Part shown: positions 8,611 through 11,968 of the stretch, one piece after another
How the letters are laid out: each line of letters starts with the position of its first letter
Numbering within the stretch: the first letter of the stretch is position 1
DNA from: JBPESP01 sp051710585
GTDB lineage: Bacteria > Pseudomonadota > Gammaproteobacteria > Enterobacterales > Enterobacteriaceae
Direction: 5' to 3'
DNA length: 11,968 nt
NCBI GenBank assembly: GCA_051710585.1
Contig: JBPESP010000008.1
Span: 1-11,968, forward strand
Position numbers and translations under genes: made by a program
Notes under the pieces: model-generated
What the model was told of the DNA's origin: nothing
What the model saw: only the letters and a program-made list of their open reading frames with translations
Database searches by the model: none

Positions 8611-8639
8611 AGTATATCTGAAGGCATATTATGCTACAA
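8611..8639 (-). promoter_or_regulatory. Candidate sigma-70 promoter for pyrG-eno
   Basis: On the minus strand TTGTAG (8634-8639) and TATACT (8611-8616) are separated by exactly 17 bases. The -10 matches five of six consensus bases and the -35 only three of six. A start about seven bases further would give a leader of about 45 nt before the pyrG ATG. A perfect TATAAT also occurs at 8708-8713 but has no usable -35. This is a pattern match only. Confidence 0.4.
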
Positions 8640-8747
8640 ATATTTGTTTTATTTCATAGCGCACGTCTGTTAGCCTTCCCTATCACACTGTTCGCGCACC
8701 TGGAATAATTATATCCAGCGCTGAGAAGCGGGACTTTCCGCCCTCTC

Positions 8748-8990
8748 CTACACTTTTTTTACACTACTCCTATTACTTGCAATACTCTTTTGGCGTGTGC
8801 AGAGCATCGCAAAACAGGTGCAGATATCAACGCTTAAGCTTATCGCTGACAACAGCGTAGACTGTGTAAAAAAATCAAATTTCTTTTCCTCACGTGCTCG
8901 TTTGGTGTTAGGCTAGCATAGCCTTAGCGCGTGATGGCATTGAGCATTTCATAGGTTGCTTTAAGATATAAAGTGCAGTGGAGTCAATAG
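8748..8990 (-). pseudogene. mazG: Probable 3' remnant of mazG
   Basis: MazG is a nucleoside triphosphate pyrophosphohydrolase; relA-mazG-pyrG is the usual enteric order. Between the relA remnant and pyrG the minus strand reads KATYEM-LNAITR (compare KLEEEM...VNLAR), then AREEKKFDFF (compare ANEKFERRF), then VDICTCFAML (compare VDLETMEEVW), ending at a TAG about 190 bases before pyrG. These three blocks are in MazG order, but each is weak and the first two-thirds of the gene is missing. Position is a large part of the argument. The join to relA near 9000-9050 must be a deletion. Confidence 0.5.
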
Positions 8991-9296
8991 TTTATATTTG
9001 TTCCAGGGATAACCTATTTGCAGATTATGCATGAGTTATACGCCTAACAAGCACTGCAGTGTCGTAGCAGTAATATTTTTACGTTTTGCGTACATGATAA
9101 CTCAATATGTTACATTTGGTAGTTGATATCCAGCGGCAACCCTCTTATCCCGATCCTACTAGTAGTGGAGCTAGTTATGTATATCTTAAGATTGCCTGCA
9201 GCTTGAATTAGAGTCTTTCTAGATGATGAATTTGATCTGATGACTAGCCCATGCGCAATTGACAGGTAAACGATATGATGCGGTCGTCGACCTTTG

Positions 9297-9334
9297 CACA
9301 TATCCATAGTGAAAGATTTCACTATGGATATGTG
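9297..9334. repeat. Perfect palindrome, 18-bp arms with 2-base centre
   Basis: CACATATCCATAGTGAAA and its exact inverted copy, inside the relA remnant. The minus-strand first half matches relA DNA for the TGS-domain residues YHIHSD; the second half has no relA counterpart and replaces the following codons. It reads as an inverted duplication of native sequence. Confidence 0.95.
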
Positions 9335-9542
9335 GGCGAAATTCAGAGGCGTGTATTCGTCTAATAGATTCACCATGTTTTTAGGCATAACCATATGCAT
9401 GCGATTATCAAAAAAAATTGACTGTGTATTTCGTCAAGTATTTTACCGAAATATGCTATCTCCTCCTGCTATAGGCCAGCAGCTTGCACAGTCAGGTGAT
9501 ACGCTGTTTATAGAGCTGTTACTATCCTTAATAGTGGCACAG

Positions 9543-9575
9543 AGTGCTACTCGAAGTGCATATTCGAGTAGCACT
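9543..9575. repeat. Perfect palindrome, 13-bp arms
   Basis: AGTGCTACTCGAA, 7-base loop, exact inverted copy. On the minus strand the first half fits relA (GVAAHWKY region, just after NEDTELG); the second half is its inverted copy in place of the next codons. Confidence 0.93.
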
Positions 9576-9755
9576 ACCATACCCAATTCGGTATCTTCAT
9601 TCATTTAATGGATATGAATATAGATTTTCAGTATTTTACTGCACGGATTTAGGCAGGATGCGGTATTGCTAATTGGTAGCTGTCTGTTTGCAGGTTGGTG
9701 ACATAATCATTAAACTTAAAAGCAGTGAAAGTGTGTATAATGCCGCGCGCGGTAT

Positions 9756-9785
9756 AATAGTAGTGCCTGGAATAGTAGTGCCTGG
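9756..9785. repeat. 15-bp tandem duplication in relA remnant
   Basis: AATAGTAGTGCCTGG occurs twice in direct succession. It adds five codons (FQALL) to the relA segment corresponding to DCYAALGIVHT, so it arose after, or as part of, gene loss. Confidence 0.92.
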
Positions 9786-10350
9786 AAGCACTCAATCATG
9801 GTCCTTACCGTAAACGCATCAAATTTTATCTAATTAGAGCGTCTTTTCTGTATCCTCTTGCTCAGGGGAGTAATAAGATCCTTAATATATTATTTCGGTT
9901 GATATGCCACTCATATACTACCTTGGTGATCTACTTGTATTTATTGGGATGCAAATAACGGAAATAAAAATCCTCTATTCGCTGTCAGTTGACTAATACC
10001 GAGATGATTAGGGTGTGGCGTATAGAGGTAGACATTAGCATTTTATATAGTACTCGTTCGTCTTCTGGCGCCGCATCCTTTATTTCTAGCAAGTAAAGGA
10101 TATGCTTGGCGAGCTTATAGCCATGCAACGGAAATCCTATATGATCATCAATAGTATACAGTGCATATTATCTATATTTTGCCACCATCTAATGGTTTTA
10201 GGTTACTTTTAACTAGCGGATCGCATCCATGTCGTAAATACCGTTTATTAGTCGACGATGCTTTTGCCAAATTTTGCCTCTAGCAACGTTTCTTGTATCA
10301 CGCTGGCTTCTCGGCCAAAGGAACAAAAGCGTCGCACACAGGCGGCCATT

Positions 10351-10369
10351 ATCCATGCTAAGCATGGAT
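10351..10369. repeat. Perfect palindrome, 9-bp arms with 1-base centre
   Basis: ATCCATGCT-A-AGCATGGAT on the plus strand, covering the relA residues ILSTLSMD. The Thr to Met change in that motif is one that perfects the palindrome. Confidence 0.85.
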
Positions 10370-10606
10370 AAAATTTCTACCATTTCGATGTCACACTATA
10401 TCAATAAAAGTGGATGGTCTCTTGTACCGCTGCTCGTAATAGTGCTAAATGTTGACTAACCGTCCACTTGATTATGGATTAGCGAGACCTAGACTGATAT
10501 TTAGTCGTTCACAGAAAATTTGCCCGCTATATTTAAATGTGCACTTCTTCTCGCAACTATCTCTGACGCCATCAATTCAACATATCCAAATATATTACAG
10601 TCCTTA

Positions 10607-10622
10607 GCCTTTCGAGAAAGGC
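10607..10622. repeat. Perfect hairpin upstream of relA remnant
   Basis: GCCTTTC-GA-GAAAGGC lies between the old relA start and the right repeat arm. It may be a relic of a terminator of the gene that once preceded relA. The interval 10561-10684 otherwise shows nothing recognisable. Confidence 0.6.
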
Positions 10623-10684
10623 ATATACATATAGTAGAATGATGAATTATTTAAGATTCAACCGAAAAATACCGTATCTAAGCT

Positions 10685-11968
10685 AGTAATCATTTCTGTA
10701 CTATTAAGTTAAATGATAAGTTATTTGTAAAAGCACTTTTAATGGCGCTTATTACAGAATTTTTATAAATTCTGGACTTGAAAAAATATCTTTTGAGTAG
10801 TTTAAAAGGTAGTTTAAACGTTTTTTTTAGATATCCATTAGGTATATATAAATTATATTAAAATTCTAGTATTATTACTAGAATAATGAAATCAGATAAA
10901 TGATAGTTTAATCTTAAGCTACTCTATTTTTATTAGAGTTTAAGCTTTTGATATCTTCTACTGCATGCTCTTAATACCTTCCTGTAGGTTATTACATGTT
11001 ATTTTTTATTCTTTGTAAGTTAGAATAATAAGCTATCCAAGTCATCTTGATGACCTAATAATGCCAAACACCCTTTTTGTTTTTTTAAAACTTTTTATTT
11101 AAAAAATAAAATATATCTTAAATGGATATATCAGAAAATTCATTATGTTACTTGCATTAAATTTGAGATATCATTGCTGTACGGGTACTATGACTTACAA
11201 AATAACTAATTTTAAAGTTAAAAGAATAATAAATAAAATAAATTAAATCATCGTGACTGATACTGGGTTGATACCGGACCTTGCCTATACAAGAATTGGA
11301 TAAGTATACAAGATTTTACCGTAGCTTAGGATAGCATATACAACACGTTAAAAGCGCTCTGAATCGTCCCTATAAAAAAAAGTAAATACAGTATCGATAC
11401 TATACTAAATGTAGATCCGATCAACATTTGCCCGGGTTATTGTATGAGTAAGGTATTGTAATTATGTTTAGCAGGTTGAATTAGGCTCAGATTGCAGAAG
11501 TGGCCTTATCGTCTATAAATTAAAATGTTGCAACTTTTATGGAGAACCGTATCCAACTACTCGACACAAAAAAAAGAGCCACTCTCCCAACAAAAGCTGG
11601 GGTAAACCAATCTGTAGGAATATAAGTTTCTATATCAGCACTGAGCGGTACAAAGGGCACATCTTGCAATGTCAGTTCTTAGAAAACCAAGAAAAATAGT
11701 GTATAAAAATATGACGTTTTCATACAATACTCTTATTATAGTCGTAATATGCCAAATCTTATGTTTTTATAGAATTGGAAGCACTACTACGTATTTAAAG
11801 CACGAGTGGTATATATAGGGTTGATAACTATAAGTAGCCACTATAGCGGCTGTTCGACAAGAAGCTTGATCATATGGTCAAGTTAGTTGCGCCTAACGAA
11901 GGATTGATGGACAGAGATCATAGATTCACCGTTTAAGGTACACTAACAGCGGGATTAGGCGTAAATAT
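10685..11968 (-). repeat. Right arm of long inverted repeat
   Basis: This is the partner of the left arm in opposite orientation. Its inner end lies about 125 bases upstream of the old relA start, so the repeat borders the relA end on one side and the surE end on the other. It carries no recognisable gene. Homopolymer lengths differ from the left copy (8 versus 9 T, 8 versus 7 T, 5 versus 6 A), which shows that the two arms were assembled separately. Confidence 0.97.

Larger units (their letters stand above)
9040..10560 (-). pseudogene. relA: Decayed relA ((p)ppGpp synthetase), missing its C-terminal third
   Basis: RelA makes (p)ppGpp on starved ribosomes. Remnants follow the E. coli protein in order: IVARRSAH.NIAGKF at the start (ATG now ATA, 10558-10560), VEILSMLSMD (10380 down), DMDAIR (10233), KDAAPEDERVL (10080-10048), EDFYFRYLHPNKYK (9975), GIIHT..FNDYV..YQ of the synthetase domain (9745-9670), NEDTELG (9600) and a TGS-domain stretch FDNR..TPLNFAH (9415 down). 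Damage seen: start codon lost, a Trp-to-TAG stop at 10396-10398, a one-base deletion in the LLFPLA motif, TAG stops after DMDAIR and YK, a 15-bp tandem duplication, and palindromes replacing native sequence. The match fades near 9060 (KNI.A); the region regulating synthesis, about 240 residues, is not found. A 96-codon frame at 9110-9400 is leftover, not a gene. Identity is obvious despite the decay, so loss may be more recent than that of its neighbours. Confidence 0.93.

Noticed and set aside
9110..9400. The 96-codon minus-strand frame as a mazG piece
   Set aside because: I first saw RGL and other MazG-like matches, but the RelA TGS region (FDNR..PK..VNLLDEYTPLNFAH) fits longer and in order with the flanking relA motifs. 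It is a warning that weak matches elsewhere could also mislead.
10274..10459. A 61-codon plus-strand frame
   Set aside because: It is the antisense of the relA remnant (VEILSMLSMD block).

Overview
The window looks like one segment of a heavily decayed gammaproteobacterial (Enterobacterales-type) chromosome, most likely from a long-term host-restricted symbiont of the Sodalis-like or nested-symbiont kind. Only about a quarter of it codes. Two intact genes, pyrG (CTP synthase) and eno (enolase), lie head to tail on the minus strand with very high similarity to the E. coli proteins. The rest is AT-rich, has no long open frame, and reads as a graveyard of genes at different stages of erosion.

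Layout on the minus strand, from high to low coordinates: a clear relA pseudogene (about 9040-10560), a probable mazG remnant (8748-8990), intact pyrG (6904-8559), intact eno (5516-6841), a cysN remnant (4520-5480), a cysC remnant (4130-4515), a possible ftsB remnant (3840-4130), an ispD remnant (3130-3830), a possible ispF remnant (2780-3125), a truD remnant (1570-2775) and a possible 5' end of surE (1285-1550). This is the enterobacterial order relA-mazG-pyrG-eno ... cysNC-ftsB-ispD-ispF-truD-surE in one orientation. The block is therefore ancestral and unshuffled, with one large deletion directly after eno. All pseudogene calls come from reading by eye against remembered protein sequences. 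relA is very secure; ftsB, ispF and surE lean on position.

Both ends are the two arms of an inverted repeat of about 1.28 kb (1-1284 and 10685-11968). The arms differ by about 2 percent near the outside and more near the inside. The outermost 127 bases are exactly identical and the first mismatch falls at position 128, which suggests a whole de Bruijn contig that ends at a repeat node.

The retained genes supply CTP (pyrG) and glycolytic phosphoenolpyruvate with a degradosome partner (eno). The losses, if there are no other copies, mean no RelA stringent response, no sulfate activation (cysN, cysC), no MEP isoprenoid steps (ispD, ispF) and no TruD pseudouridylation. Dependence on a host or partner symbiont would follow. 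The most unusual signal is a set of perfect or near-perfect small palindromes inside the pseudogenes. In relA, at least two consist of a native half followed by its own inverted copy, a footprint of template-switch mutation.
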